This document shows positions 8,790 to 17,969 of a stretch of DNA of 64,000 nucleotides, piece after piece. Origin of the DNA: Bradyrhizobium sp. CCH5-F6. GTDB taxonomy: Bacteria; Pseudomonadota; Alphaproteobacteria; Rhizobiales; Xanthobacteraceae. The translations under genes were made by a program, and so were the position numbers. The stretch's first letter is position 1, and each line of letters begins with the position of its first letter. Where the stretch lies: assembly GCF_001556045.1 (NCBI RefSeq), contig NZ_LSIC01000200.1, positions 62,001 through 126,000 of the forward strand, written 5' to 3'. The notes beneath the pieces are model-generated. The model had not been told where the DNA came from. It did no database searches and saw only the letters and a program-made list of their open reading frames with translations.

Positions 8790-9422
8790 TTATCTGATGC
8801 CGAGCGATTTGTGCGTCTGCACGCTGAGCCGCCATTGCGGATGGCGCAGGCAATAGTCGATCGCGCGCGCGGTGTTCTCGACGACCTCGGGTCCGTCCAT
8901 CGGCTGCAGCGAGAAGCGCTCGAAGGGGAGATGCTCGAAGGTTTCGGGCGCAGCCAGCGGCTGCGGATAGACCAGCTTCAGTTCGTGGCCCTGGCGCAGC
9001 ACCAACTCGCTGCCGCCCTTGGGGCTGACGCAGATCCAGTCGAGCCCGTCCGGAGGGGCAATCGTCCCGTTGGTCTCGACGCCGATCTCGAAGCCGCGGG
9101 CGTGGAGCGCGTCGATCAGTGCAGCGTCGACCTGGAGCAGCGGCTCGCCGCCGGTCAGCACCACGTAGCGGTTGTCGGCCGTCCCGCGCCATTGCGCGGC
9201 GATGGTGTCGGCGAGTTCCTCAGCCGTGCCGTAGCGGCCGCCGAGGGTGCCGTCCGTGCCGACGAAATCCGTGTCGCAGAACTGGCAGATCGCCTCGCCG
9301 CGGTCCGCCTCGCGGCCGCTCCAGAGGTTGCAGCCGGCGAAACGGCAGAACACGGACGCGCGCCCGGCATGGGCGCCTTCGCCTTGCAGGGTCAGGAAGA
9401 TTTCCTTGACCGCGTAACTCAC
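8790..9422 (-). CDS. queE: 7-carboxy-7-deazaguanine synthase
   Basis: QueE is a radical SAM enzyme that contracts 6-carboxytetrahydropterin to 7-carboxy-7-deazaguanine in queuosine precursor synthesis. The 210-aa protein starts [16 protein letters not shown]. It has the atypical iron-sulfur site [11 protein letters not shown] followed by CQFCDTDF, then [12 protein letters not shown] and VETNGTI. The C-terminus with [22 protein letters not shown] is typical. It lies 18 bases after trmL and 32 bases before hemF. The other queuosine genes (queC, queD) are not in the window. Confidence 0.94.
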   Translation of the reverse strand: MSYAVKEIFLTLQGEGAHAGRASVFCRFAGCNLWSGREADRGEAICQFCDTDFVGTDGTLGGRYGTAEELADTIAAQWRGTADNRYVVLTGGEPLLQVDAALIDALHARGFEIGVETNGTIAPPDGLDWICVSPKGGSELVLRQGHELKLVYPQPLAAPETFEHLPFERFSLQPMDGPEVVENTARAIDYCLRHPQWRLSVQTHKSLGIR

Positions 9423-9440
9423 TCGTCTCTCCTCAACCTG

Positions 9441-9899
9441 TCAAACTTGCGGGTTCCGGACCTGCCGCAGCGCCTCGCCGGCCGCCATCGCCGCACTCAT
9501 CGCCACGTTGAGCGACCGCAGCCCCGCCTTGATCGGGATCACCAGCCTCGCATCTGCGGCCTCGACCACCGCGTCGGTGACGCCGGCGCTCTCGCGCCCG
9601 AATAGCAGGATGTCCGACGTCTGGTAATGGAAATCGCGGTAGTCGGTGGCAGCCTTGGTGGTGAAGAGCAGCAGGCGGTCACCGCGCGCCGCGCGCCAGT
9701 CCTGGAACGTCGCCCATGAGTCGTGGCGGGTGATGCTGACGTGGTCGAGGTAATCCATTCCCGCCCGGCGGAAATGCCGGTCAGAGACGGGGAAGCCGGC
9801 CGGTTCGATGATATGGGCAGCCACTCCCAGGCAAGCGCACAGCCTGAGAATCGTGCCGGTGTTCTGGGGGATGTCTGGCTGGAAAAGTGCGATCTGCAT
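9441..9899 (-). CDS. trmL: tRNA (cytidine/uridine-2'-O-)-methyltransferase TrmL
   Basis: A SPOUT-class methyltransferase that 2'-O-methylates the wobble base of certain leucine tRNAs. The protein is 152 aa from MQIALFQPDIPQNTGTILRL at 9899. The knotted SAM site shows LFGRESAGV and the closing LNVAMSAAMAAGEAL. Ten extra in-frame codons upstream (MRPQPDPPPP) look untranslated. It is the first gene of trmL-queE-hemF-HAD and is divergent from petA. Two genes of this operon thus serve tRNA modification and two serve other functions. Confidence 0.92.
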   Translation of the reverse strand: MQIALFQPDIPQNTGTILRLCACLGVAAHIIEPAGFPVSDRHFRRAGMDYLDHVSITRHDSWATFQDWRAARGDRLLLFTTKAATDYRDFHYQTSDILLFGRESAGVTDAVVEAADARLVIPIKAGLRSLNVAMSAAMAAGEALRQVRNPQV

Positions 9900-10180
9900 G
9901 GGCGGTGGCGGGTCGGGTTGCGGGCGCAAAATGTCTCAATAAAACATCGCTCGCCCGGGAATTCGTGCATTGCACGCTCCCACGCCGTTAGCGGGCTTGC
10001 GCTCGCCCGGCAAGGGTGCCAATAGAACGATTCTGGACTGCTGTTTTCCCCATTTTGGGCGTGAGCAAGCACAAGTTCTGCCGCCGCGGGGGGCCGCGGG
10101 CGCCGGCAGCCTTTCCGGGGACCTCATGGGCGCCCCCTGGAGCGGTTCCACCGGTCGCATAAGAAGAAAGGGTTGGAATC

Positions 10181-10711
10181 GTGACGACAGCGTCTTCGGC
10201 GGACCATCCGACACGCCGTGATTTCTTATTCGTTGCTACCGGGGCCTTCGCAGCAGTTGGGGGCGCGGCCGCGCTCTGGCCTTTCATCTCGCAGATGAAT
10301 CCGGACGCTTCGACCATCGCCGCCGGCGCGCCGATCGAAGTCGATCTCAGCCCGATTGCCGAGGGGCAGGACATCAAGGTGTTCTGGCGCGGCAAGCCGA
10401 TCTACATCAGCCACCGTACCAAGAAGCAGATCGAAGAGGCGCGCGCCGTCAACGTTGCGAGCCTGCCCGATCCGCAACCCGACGACGCCCGCGTCAAGTC
10501 CGGTCACGAGCAATGGCTGGTCGTCATCGGCATCTGCACCCATCTGGGCTGCATCCCGATCGCTCATGAAGGCAGCTACGACGGCTTCTTCTGTCCCTGC
10601 CATGGTTCGGTGTACGATACGTCCGGCCGCATCCGCCAGGGCCCTGCGCCTTCGAACCTGGCCGTGCCCCCGTACACGTTCGTTTCCGACACCAAAATCC
10701 AGATCGGCTGA
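10181..10711 (+). CDS. petA: ubiquinol-cytochrome c reductase Rieske iron-sulfur subunit
   Basis: The Rieske protein takes electrons from quinol and passes them to cytochrome c1 in the bc1 complex, on the periplasmic side of the membrane. The 176-aa protein begins with GTG at 10181 after AAAGGG. The N-terminus [18 protein letters not shown] is a twin-arginine signal that stays as an anchor. The cluster-binding boxes are CTHLGC (about residue 119) and CPCHGS (about 141), and GPAP follows. It is followed after 61 bases by fbcH, giving a petA-fbcH unit as in Bradyrhizobium japonicum fbcFH. Confidence 0.96.
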   Translation: MTTASSADHPTRRDFLFVATGAFAAVGGAAALWPFISQMNPDASTIAAGAPIEVDLSPIAEGQDIKVFWRGKPIYISHRTKKQIEEARAVNVASLPDPQPDDARVKSGHEQWLVVIGICTHLGCIPIAHEGSYDGFFCPCHGSVYDTSGRIRQGPAPSNLAVPPYTFVSDTKIQIG

Positions 10712-10772
10712 GCTTCGGATCTAGTCCGAAGCTTCGCGCCGTCTCGTCGTACTATTTCCTCAGGATCGCATC

Positions 10773-12845
10773 ATGAGCGGACCATCCGACTACCAGCCGA
10801 GCAATCCGGCCCTGCAATGGATCGAGCGGCGCCTGCCGATCTTTGGTCTCATCCACTCTTCCTTCGTCGCCTATCCCACCCCGCGCAACCTGAACTATTG
10901 GTGGACCTTCGGCGCCATCCTCTCCTTCATGCTCGGGATGCAGATCCTGACCGGCGTGATCCTGGCGATGCACTACACGCCGCATGCCGATCTCGCCTTC
11001 AAGTCGGTCGAACTGATCGTCCGTGACGTGAACTACGGCTGGCTGCTGCGCAACATGCACGCGGTCGGCGCCTCGATGTTCTTCGTCGCCGTCTACGTCC
11101 ATATGTTCCGCGGCCTCTACTACGGGTCGTACAAGGAGCCGCGCGAGGTGCTGTGGATCCTCGGCGTCATCATCTACCTCCTGATGATGGCGACGGGCTT
11201 CATGGGCTATGTGCTGCCTTGGGGCCAGATGAGCTTCTGGGGTGCTACCGTCATCACCAACCTGTTCTCCGCCGTTCCCTATGTCGGCGAGAGCATCGTG
11301 ACGCTGTTGTGGGGCGGCTATTCGGTCGGCAACCCGACGCTGAATCGCTTCTTCTCGCTGCACTATCTGCTGCCGTTCCTGATCGCGGGCGTCGTGGTGC
11401 TGCACGTCTGGGCGCTGCACGTCGCCGGCCAGAACAATCCTGACGGCGTCGAGCCGAAGACCGAAAAGGACACGGTGCCGTTCACGCCGCACGCGACCAT
11501 CAAGGACATGTTCGGCGTCGCCTGCTTCCTGATGCTCTACGCCTGGTTCATCTTCTACATGCCGAACTATCTCGGCGACGCCGACAACTACATTCCGGCG
11601 AACCCCGGCGTCACGCCGCCGCACATCGTTCCGGAATGGTACTACCTGCCGTTCTACGCGATCCTGCGCTCGATCCCGGACAAGCTCGCGGGCGTCATCG
11701 CCATGTTCGGGGCGATCATCATCCTGTGCTTCCTGCCTTGGCTGGATAGCGCGAGGACGCGGTCGTCGAAATATCGTCCCCTGGCCAAGCAGTTCTTCTG
11801 GATCTTCGTCGCGGTCTGCATCCTGCTCGGCTATCTCGGCGCACAGCCGCCGGAGGGCATCTACGTCGTCGCCGGCAGGATCCTGACATTCTGCTACTTC
11901 GCCTACTTCCTGATCGTGCTGCCGCTGCTCGCGCGCATCGAGAAGCCGCGGCCGGTTCCGAACTCGATCTCGGATGCCGTCCTGGCCAAGACCGGCAGCA
12001 GGTCGACGCCGATGGTCTCGACCGCGATCGTGCTGGCGCTCGCCGGTTCGTTGTTCGCGGGCTCGATCGACAGCGCGAAAGCGTCTGAAGGCGGCGACAA
12101 GCCGCCGGGCAACAAATGGTCGTTCTCGGGCCCTTTCGGTAAGTTCGACCGGGGCGCGCTGCAACGCGGCCTGAAGGTCTACAAGGAGGTCTGCGCCAGC
12201 TGCCATGGCCTGTCCTATGTCGCCTTCCGCAACCTCGCCGAGCCGGGCGGGCCCGGCTATTCGGTGGCGCAGGCGGCGGCCTTCGCTTCGGAGTACAAGG
12301 TCAAGGACGGCCCGAACGATGCGGGTGACATGTTCGAGCGTCCGGGCCGGCCGGCCGACTATTTCCCCTCGCCGTTCCCGAACGAGCAGGCCGCGCGTGC
12401 CGCGAACGGAGGTGCGGCGCCGCCCGACCTGTCTCTGATCACCAAGGCGCGCTCCTATAAGCGCGGCTTCCCCTGGTTCATCTTCGACCTCTTCACCCAG
12501 TACCAGGAGCAGGGCCCGGACTACGTCGCGGCGCTGCTCCAGGGCTACGAGGACAAGGTGCCCGAGGGTGTGACCATTCCGGAAGGCTCCTACTACAACA
12601 AGTACTTCCCGGGGCACGCCATCAAGATGCCGAAGCCGATCAGCGACGGCCAGGTGACTTATGACGACGGCTCGCCGACCACGGTCGCGCAATACGCAAA
12701 GGACGTCACCACGTTCCTGATGTGGACCGCCGAGCCGCACATGGAAGCGCGCAAGCACCTCGGCTTCCAGGTGTTCATATTCCTGATCATCTTCGCCTGC
12801 CTGATGTACTTCACCAAGAAGAAGGTCTGGGCCGACGCGCACTGA
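10773..12845 (+). CDS. fbcH: cytochrome b/c1 fusion precursor of the bc1 complex
   Basis: One 690-aa reading frame encodes both cytochrome b and cytochrome c1. In B. japonicum the fbcH product is known to be cut after translation into the two subunits. The b part (about 1-405) has the heme-ligand pairs [18 protein letters not shown] and [18 protein letters not shown] (each His 14 apart) and the quinol-site [11 protein letters not shown] signal-peptide-like stretch ([17 protein letters not shown], then AKA) at about 410-435 marks the cleavage region. Cytochrome c1 follows with CASCH (about 473-477), KMPKPISDG holding the Met ligand, and the C-terminal anchor [18 protein letters not shown] strong terminator follows 31 bases after the stop. 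Confidence 0.97.
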   Translation: MSGPSDYQPSNPALQWIERRLPIFGLIHSSFVAYPTPRNLNYWWTFGAILSFMLGMQILTGVILAMHYTPHADLAFKSVELIVRDVNYGWLLRNMHAVGASMFFVAVYVHMFRGLYYGSYKEPREVLWILGVIIYLLMMATGFMGYVLPWGQMSFWGATVITNLFSAVPYVGESIVTLLWGGYSVGNPTLNRFFSLHYLLPFLIAGVVVLHVWALHVAGQNNPDGVEPKTEKDTVPFTPHATIKDMFGVACFLMLYAWFIFYMPNYLGDADNYIPANPGVTPPHIVPEWYYLPFYAILRSIPDKLAGVIAMFGAIIILCFLPWLDSARTRSSKYRPLAKQFFWIFVAVCILLGYLGAQPPEGIYVVAGRILTFCYFAYFLIVLPLLARIEKPRPVPNSISDAVLAKTGSRSTPMVSTAIVLALAGSLFAGSIDSAKASEGGDKPPGNKWSFSGPFGKFDRGALQRGLKVYKEVCASCHGLSYVAFRNLAEPGGPGYSVAQAAAFASEYKVKDGPNDAGDMFERPGRPADYFPSPFPNEQAARAANGGAAPPDLSLITKARSYKRGFPWFIFDLFTQYQEQGPDYVAALLQGYEDKVPEGVTIPEGSYYNKYFPGHAIKMPKPISDGQVTYDDGSPTTVAQYAKDVTTFLMWTAEPHMEARKHLGFQVFIFLIIFACLMYFTKKKVWADAH

Positions 12846-12875
12846 GCGCCGCGCGAGGCAAGACGAGAAATGAAG

Positions 12876-12901
12876 AAGCCCCCGCAAGGGGGCTTTTTGT
12901 T
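12876..12901 (+). terminator. rho-independent terminator of petA-fbcH
   Basis: Perfect 7-base stem AGCCCCC/GGGGGCT with a GCAA tetraloop (12877-12894), followed by a run of T. It lies 31 bases after the fbcH stop. Confidence 0.9.
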
Positions 12902-12913
12902 GACTACCTCGCT

Positions 12914-13039
12914 GTCATTCCGGGGCGATGCGTCAGCATCGAGCCCGGAATCCATTCATCGACCAACTCTGCGGCCTGATGGATTCTCAGGTGCGCAATT
13001 GCGCACCATAGCTCGCGCTGTCGCGCGCTCCGGAATGAC
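12914..13039. repeat. palindromic intergenic repeat, GTCATTCCGG family, copy 1
   Basis: Begins GTCATTCCGGGGCGATGCG and ends CCGGAATGAC, an inverted repeat about 126 bases long with inner palindromes. Three more copies lie at 22559, 40700 and 58249. It fills most of the gap between fbcH and the dienelactone hydrolase gene. Confidence 0.8.
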
Positions 13040-13118
13040 GAGAGTGTGGATTGCGCTGCGGGCTTGCAGCGGCCAAAATACCGCCAACCGCTCCCCCAAG
13101 AACTCACCGGAGGACACC

Positions 13119-13793
13119 ATGGGAACCGCCATCACCTTCAAGCGACCGGACGGCAAGGACGCCTCGGGCTATCTCGCCAATGCGGCGCGCGGCAACGCGC
13201 CGGGCGTGGTCGTGATCCAGGAATGGTGGGGGCTGTCGGACCAGATCAAGGGCCTGTGCGACCGCTTCGCGCTCGCCGGTTTCGATGCGCTGGCGCCCGA
13301 TCTCTACAAGGGCAAGGTCGTGCCCTATCACGACACCGATTCCGCGAACAAGGAGATGAACTCCCTCGACTTCATGGACGCCACGACGCAGACGGTGCGT
13401 GGCGCCGCGCAATATCTTGCGCGCAACGGCGCCAAGGTCGGTCTGACCGGCTTCTGCCTCGGCGGTGCGGTCACTATCATCGGCGCGACCAAGATCCCGG
13501 AGCTCGCGGCCGGCGTCGTGTTCTACGGCATTCCGCCCGAGCAGGCGGCCAAGCCCGCGGACGTCAAGATCCCGCTCCAGGCCCACTTCGCCAACAAGGA
13601 TGATTGGTGCACGCCGGAGCTGGTCAACGGCTTCGAAAAGGCGATGAAGGCCGCCGGCAAGTCGCTGGAGCTGTTCCGCTATGACGCCGAGCACGCCTTC
13701 GTCAACGAGCAGCGCCAGGCCGTGCACGACCGCGAAGCCGCAGAACTCGCCTGGGGCAGGGCGACGGAGTTTTTCCGGAAGCATCTCGGCTGA
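13119..13793 (+). CDS. dienelactone hydrolase family protein
   Basis: A 224-aa alpha/beta hydrolase. Dienelactone hydrolases open lactone rings in chlorocatechol breakdown, but many family members have other ester or lactone substrates. Visible features are VVVIQEWWGLSDQIK (oxyanion and substrate region), GLTGFCLGGAVTI with the cysteine nucleophile of the G-x-C-x-G elbow, the acid region ANKDDW, and YDAEHAFVNEQR with the catalytic histidine. The ATG at 13119 has GGAGG six bases upstream. No catechol genes are nearby, so the true substrate is open. Confidence 0.9.
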   Translation: MGTAITFKRPDGKDASGYLANAARGNAPGVVVIQEWWGLSDQIKGLCDRFALAGFDALAPDLYKGKVVPYHDTDSANKEMNSLDFMDATTQTVRGAAQYLARNGAKVGLTGFCLGGAVTIIGATKIPELAAGVVFYGIPPEQAAKPADVKIPLQAHFANKDDWCTPELVNGFEKAMKAAGKSLELFRYDAEHAFVNEQRQAVHDREAAELAWGRATEFFRKHLG

Positions 13794-13824
13794 TGCTGTA
13801 GCGACCGAGCAGGATCAGCGAAGT

Positions 13825-14442
13825 ATGTCGGCATCGTCTATCACGCGCGGCGTGCTCGGCCTGATCGTTTGGTCGATGGCCGGTGCTGCTGGCGTCATCG
13901 CGTTGATGACCGCCCAGGCCGCCGCACAGCAGGCATTCGTCACGCTGAACGGCGACCTCAAGAAGGAGGCATGGTGGGTCATTGCGGATTTCCATCCATT
14001 CACGACCGAGGTTCGCGGCATCCCCGCGAACCAGATTCGCAAGAGCTGGTGCAAGGCAACTGAGTTCCGCAAGGACCTGATCCCGAAAGAGCTGCTGTTC
14101 GAGAATGGCGCCGATGTGATGAAGGGTGCCGACATGTCCTTTGCCATCGAAGGGCGCTTCGACGGCGCCGCCACGAAGCAAATTGCTGTGGTCGGTGTGT
14201 TTCAGGAGTGTGCGGGCCCAAAGGGAAGGTTCATGCTGGTCCTCGATCAGCCGGACGGCGAGAAGCCCAAGGTACGCTTTGTCGACGCCATACGTACGAA
14301 CCGCCAGTTCGCAGCTCTTTCGAAGGACAAGGGCGGCAAGCTCGTCCTTTGGGGGTGCATGGAATGCGACGGCTATTCTGTCCTCAAATGGGATCGGAAG
14401 AAGAACAGGTTCGGCTGGGTGCCCCAGCCTGAGCAGCCGTAG
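13825..14442 (+). CDS. exported protein of unknown function
   Basis: A 205-aa protein with an N-terminal signal peptide (VLGLIVWSMAGAAGVIALMT, cleavage likely after AQAAA near residue 34). The mature part starts AFVTLNGDLKKEAWWVIADF and has four cysteines, at KSWCK, FQECAG and WGCMECDGY, which could form disulfides in the periplasm. I do not recognise a family. It starts 31 bases after the dienelactone hydrolase stop, with AGGATC upstream, so the two may be co-transcribed. A link to redox or envelope function would be guesswork. Confidence 0.72.
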   Translation: MSASSITRGVLGLIVWSMAGAAGVIALMTAQAAAQQAFVTLNGDLKKEAWWVIADFHPFTTEVRGIPANQIRKSWCKATEFRKDLIPKELLFENGADVMKGADMSFAIEGRFDGAATKQIAVVGVFQECAGPKGRFMLVLDQPDGEKPKVRFVDAIRTNRQFAALSKDKGGKLVLWGCMECDGYSVLKWDRKKNRFGWVPQPEQP

Positions 14443-14523
14443 CCACGCAGCGCGTCCCGGTCGCAAGGTCATCGGGGCGCCCGACCCTTGACGCCGTCCC
14501 CGCGCCATGGTGAGTATCCGCCC

Positions 14524-14571
14524 ATGAGCACCGCCCTCCGCCCAGCCCGTCTTTGGTGGCGCACCTCCTGA
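14524..14571 (+). CDS. trpL: trp operon leader peptide
   Basis: A 15-codon frame MSTALRPARLWWRTS with two tandem TGG tryptophan codons, 116 bases before trpE(G). Leader peptides with tandem Trp codons sense charged tRNA-Trp for attenuation; this is known for rhizobial trpE(G). The position and the hairpins that follow support the same function here. Confidence 0.85.
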   Translation: MSTALRPARLWWRTS

Positions 14572-14645
14572 AGAGGTGGCCGGTGCGATTTTCCTTTCCC
14601 AAATCGTCTGAGGTCGCCAACGCAGTGCGGCGGCCTGATCGTTTG
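14560..14645 (+). promoter_or_regulatory. trp attenuator hairpins
   Basis: After the Trp codons, CACCTC at 14562 can pair with GAGGTG at 14573-14578. Alternatively, CGCACC at 14560 can pair with GGTGCG at 14582-14587. These options are mutually exclusive. A later hairpin, GGTCGCC (14612-14618) with GGCGGCC (14629-14635), is followed by the T-rich TGATCGTTTGTCC and is the likely terminator. The exact antiterminator was not computed. Confidence 0.7.
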
Positions 14646-14687
14646 TCCTGTGTGGCGTTCCCTCGGCAAGTTTCGTAAGAGGACCCC

Positions 14688-16853
14688 ATGAACAGGACCG
14701 TCTTTGCCCTTCCGGCCCGAAGCGACTATGTGACCCGCGCTGGTCTTGCGATCACGCGCGTGGCCGAGCAGTTCACCGGCGGCGCCAGCAGGCTCGACGA
14801 TCTCGTCAGCCTGCTCGACCGCCGCCGCGGCGTGGTGCTGTCCTCGGGTACCACCGTGCCGGGCCGCTACGAGAGCTTCGACCTCGGCTTCTCTGATCCG
14901 CCGCTGAAGCTCGAGACCGTCGGGGTCAATTTCAAGCTGGAAGCGCTGAACGCGCGCGGTCAGGTGCTGATCGCCTTCCTCGGCGACGTCCTGCGCGAGC
15001 CATGCGTGGTGATCTCCGAGAAGACGCCTGCGCGCCTCGCCGGCCACATTATCCGCGGCGACGCGCCGGTCGAGGAAGACCAGCGCACGCGGCGCGCCAG
15101 CGTGATGTCGCTGGTGCGCGACCTCGTCGCCGCCTTCTCCGCCAATGACGACGGGTTGCTGGGCCTGTTCGGCGCCTTCGCCTACGACCTCGTCTTCCAG
15201 ATCGAGGATCTCGTGCAGAAGCGGCCGCGCGAGGCCGACCAGCGCGACATCGTGCTCTATGTGCCCGATCGCCTGCTCGCCTATGACCGCGCCACCGGCC
15301 GCGGCGTGGTGCTCTCCTACGACTTCGCCTGGAAAGGGAAGTCTACCGAAGGCCTGCCGCGCGAGACTGCCGACAGCCCCTATCTCAAGACGCCCCGTCA
15401 GGGTTTCGCCGACCACGGGCCCGGCGAATATCAGGCCACCGTCGAGACCGCGCGTGCGGCCTTCGCGCGCGGCGACCTGTTCGAGGCGGTGCCGGGGCAG
15501 CTTTTCGCCGAGCCCTGCGACCGATCGCCGGCCGAGGTGTTCCAGCGCCTCTGCGTCATCAACCCGTCGCCCTACGGCGCGCTGATGAATCTCGGCGAGG
15601 GCGAGTTTCTCGTCTCCGCCTCGCCGGAGATGTTCGTGCGCTCGGACGGGCGTCGTGTCGAGACCTGCCCGATCTCGGGCACGATCGCGCGCGGCACCGA
15701 CGCGATCGGCGACGCCGAGCAGATCCGCCAGCTCCTGAACTCGGAAAAGGACGAGTTCGAGCTCAACATGTGCACCGATGTCGACCGCAACGACAAGGCG
15801 CGCGTCTGCGTGCCCGGCACCATCAAGGTGCTGGCGCGGCGGCAGATCGAGACCTACTCAAAACTGTTCCACACCGTCGATCACGTCGAGGGCATGCTGC
15901 GGCCCGGCTTCGATGCGCTCGACGCGTTCCTCACCCATGCCTGGGCCGTCACCGTGACCGGCGCGCCGAAGCTCTGGGCGATGCAGTTCGTCGAGGACCA
16001 CGAGCGCTCGCCGCGGCGCTGGTATGCGGGCGCGATCGGCGCGGTGAACTTCGACGGCAGCATCAACACCGGCCTCACCATCCGCACCATCCGCATGAAG
16101 GATGGCCTCGCCGAAGTGCGCGTGGGCGCGACCTGCCTGTTCGACTCGGATCCCGCCGCGGAAGATCGCGAATGCCAGGTCAAGGCCGCCGCGCTGTTTC
16201 AGGCGCTGCGCGGCGATCCGCCAAAGCCGTTGTCGACCTTCGCGCCAGATGCCACCGGCTCGGGCAAGCAGGTGCTGCTGATCGATCACGACGACAGTTT
16301 CGTCCACATGCTCGCCGACTATTTCCGCCAGGTCGGCGCCAGCGTCACCGTGGTCCGCTATGTGCATGCGCTCGACATGCTCAAGCAGAAGAGGTGGGAT
16401 TTGCTGGTGCTGTCGCCCGGCCCGGGCAGGCCCGAAGATTTCGGGATCAGGAAGACCATCGATGCGGCGCTGGAGAAGAAGCTGCCGGTGTTCGGAGTCT
16501 GCCTCGGCGTGCAAGCGATCGGCGAATATTTCGGCGGCGAGCTCGGCCAGCTCACTCATCCCGCCCACGGCCGGCCCTCGCGGGTGCAGGTACGCGGCGG
16601 GCGCCTGATGCGCAACCTGCCGAACGAGATCGTCATCGGCCGCTATCACTCGCTCCATGTCGAGCGCGACAGCATGCCCGAAGTGTTGTCCGTCACCGCC
16701 AGCACCGAGGACGGTGTCGCCATGGCGCTCGAGCACAAGACCCTGCCGGTCGCCGGCGTGCAATTCCATCCGGAATCGCTGATGTCGCTCGGCGGCGAGG
16801 TGGGCTTGCGTATTGTCGAAAATGCCTTCCGGCTCGAAGCGGGGGCGAATTGA
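14688..16853 (+). CDS. trpE(G): anthranilate synthase, fused TrpE-TrpG
   Basis: A 721-aa bifunctional enzyme that makes anthranilate from chorismate and glutamine, the first committed step of tryptophan synthesis. The TrpE part covers about residues 1-510, with CPISGTIARG, LNSEKDEFELNMCTDVDRND and VTGAPKLWAMQFVEDHE. The TrpG amidotransferase follows from about 525 (VLLIDHDDSFVHMLADYFRQ), with the nucleophile Cys605 in FGVCLGVQAIGEYFGG and His694-x-Glu in QFHPES. The fusion is characteristic of rhizobia and relatives. It is regulated by the trpL attenuator upstream; the other trp genes are elsewhere. Confidence 0.97.
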   Translation: MNRTVFALPARSDYVTRAGLAITRVAEQFTGGASRLDDLVSLLDRRRGVVLSSGTTVPGRYESFDLGFSDPPLKLETVGVNFKLEALNARGQVLIAFLGDVLREPCVVISEKTPARLAGHIIRGDAPVEEDQRTRRASVMSLVRDLVAAFSANDDGLLGLFGAFAYDLVFQIEDLVQKRPREADQRDIVLYVPDRLLAYDRATGRGVVLSYDFAWKGKSTEGLPRETADSPYLKTPRQGFADHGPGEYQATVETARAAFARGDLFEAVPGQLFAEPCDRSPAEVFQRLCVINPSPYGALMNLGEGEFLVSASPEMFVRSDGRRVETCPISGTIARGTDAIGDAEQIRQLLNSEKDEFELNMCTDVDRNDKARVCVPGTIKVLARRQIETYSKLFHTVDHVEGMLRPGFDALDAFLTHAWAVTVTGAPKLWAMQFVEDHERSPRRWYAGAIGAVNFDGSINTGLTIRTIRMKDGLAEVRVGATCLFDSDPAAEDRECQVKAAALFQALRGDPPKPLSTFAPDATGSGKQVLLIDHDDSFVHMLADYFRQVGASVTVVRYVHALDMLKQKRWDLLVLSPGPGRPEDFGIRKTIDAALEKKLPVFGVCLGVQAIGEYFGGELGQLTHPAHGRPSRVQVRGGRLMRNLPNEIVIGRYHSLHVERDSMPEVLSVTASTEDGVAMALEHKTLPVAGVQFHPESLMSLGGEVGLRIVENAFRLEAGAN

Positions 16854-16864
16854 GTAAAGGCCTT

Positions 16865-16975
16865 CATTGCGAGGAGCTCGCGACAAAATTGCGGAGCAAT
16901 TTTGCGCTGGCGACGAAGCAATCCAGACTGCTGCCGCGGAGAAGACCTGGATTGCTTCGCTTCGCTCGCAATGAC
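16865..16975. repeat. palindromic intergenic repeat, CATTGCGAG family
   Basis: CATTGCGAGGAGCTCGCGAC at the left mirrors GCTTCGCTCGCAATG at the right, and GAAGCAATCCAG pairs with CTGGATTGCTTC inside. It fills the gap between trpE(G) and apt. This is a different family from the GTCATTCCGG repeat. Confidence 0.75.
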
Positions 16976-17001
16976 GGTGGAAACACCAGAGCGAGATAAC
17001 C

Positions 17002-17541
17002 ATGACCTTTGACCACGACCTCAAGGCAAGCGTCCGCACCATCCCGGACTATCCGAAGCCCGGGATCATGTTCCGTGACATCACGACCCTGCTCGCGGAT
17101 GCGCGCGCCTTCCGCCGTGCGGTCGACGAGCTGGTCAATCCCTGGGCCGGCAACAAGATCGACAAGGTCGCCGGCATGGAAGCACGCGGCTTCATCCTCG
17201 GCGGCGCGGTGGCGCATCAGCTCTCGGCCGGGTTCGTACCGATCCGCAAGAAGGGCAAGCTGCCGCACACCACCGTCCGCATCGCGTACTCCCTCGAATA
17301 CGGCATCGACGAGATGGAGATGCATGTCGACGCCATCCAGCCCGGCGAGCGCGTGATCCTGGTCGACGACCTCATTGCCACCGGCGGCACCGCCGAGGGC
17401 GCGGTGAAGCTGCTGCGGCAGATCGGCGCCAATGTCGTCGCGGCCTGCTTCATCATCGACCTGCCCGAGCTCGGCGGCGCCGCCAAGCTGCGCGCCATGG
17501 ACGTGCCGGTGCGCACGCTGATGACGTTCGAGGGGCACTGA
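17002..17541 (+). CDS. apt: adenine phosphoribosyltransferase
   Basis: Apt salvages adenine by joining it to PRPP to make AMP in the cytoplasm. The 179-aa length is normal. Motifs are [20 protein letters not shown] at the N-terminus, [25 protein letters not shown] in the flexible loop, and the PRPP-binding [18 protein letters not shown]. It stands alone after a palindromic repeat and converges with the GIY-YIG gene 13 bases downstream. Confidence 0.97.
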   Translation: MTFDHDLKASVRTIPDYPKPGIMFRDITTLLADARAFRRAVDELVNPWAGNKIDKVAGMEARGFILGGAVAHQLSAGFVPIRKKGKLPHTTVRIAYSLEYGIDEMEMHVDAIQPGERVILVDDLIATGGTAEGAVKLLRQIGANVVAACFIIDLPELGGAAKLRAMDVPVRTLMTFEGH

Positions 17542-17554
17542 GCCGCTGCAGCGG

Positions 17555-17887
17555 TCAGATCAGCTCGGCCTTCAGTTCGGCCCGCCAATGCAGCAGGCGC
17601 TCCTTCAGGAGCGCGTTCCTGACATAGGCGCTCTCCTCATCCTCGAGACGCTCGCATTCGCCAAACGTCAGGCCCGCCTCACCATGCGTGGTCCAGGCGG
17701 CCTGGAGGCTGCGGCAAGTGTGGCTGCGCTGGCGTAGCGAGAACCAGATGCGGTTCTGGATCGTCTCCAGATTCGGCGCCTGGCCGACCCAGGCCTCGCC
17801 CGAGGCCGCGCAGCGCACGACGAAGATGCCCGCGATGGTCTTTCGCTCCTTGTAGGCGGTGATCGCTGCTTTCCGGTCGATGCTCAT
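17555..17887 (-). CDS. GIY-YIG nuclease-like protein
   Basis: A 110-aa protein with a single GIY-YIG-like domain. The signature pair is degenerate: AGIFVVRCAASGEAWVGQAPN replaces GIY...YIG, with conserved Arg/Asn spacing after it (NLETIQNRIWFSLRQ). The C-terminal RNALLKERLLHWRAEL is helical. Standalone proteins of this type are common in Bradyrhizobium; nuclease activity is not established for them. It converges with apt and is downstream of two P-loop ATPase genes on the same strand, with an 82-base gap. Confidence 0.72.
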   Translation of the reverse strand: MSIDRKAAITAYKERKTIAGIFVVRCAASGEAWVGQAPNLETIQNRIWFSLRQRSHTCRSLQAAWTTHGEAGLTFGECERLEDEESAYVRNALLKERLLHWRAELKAELI

Positions 17888-17969
17888 GGTGACGGGCCTG
17901 CTGAGGGAATATCAATGCCCGCCTCAATAAGCCCGCTGCACCCGGGAGTCAATATTATCCGGGTAAAAA

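Noticed and set aside
10752..12887. 711-aa open frame antisense to fbcH
   Set aside because: It is a shadow from third-position GC bias; the sense frame encodes an unmistakable cytochrome b/c1, and the antisense product is Arg/Asp-rich with no domain.
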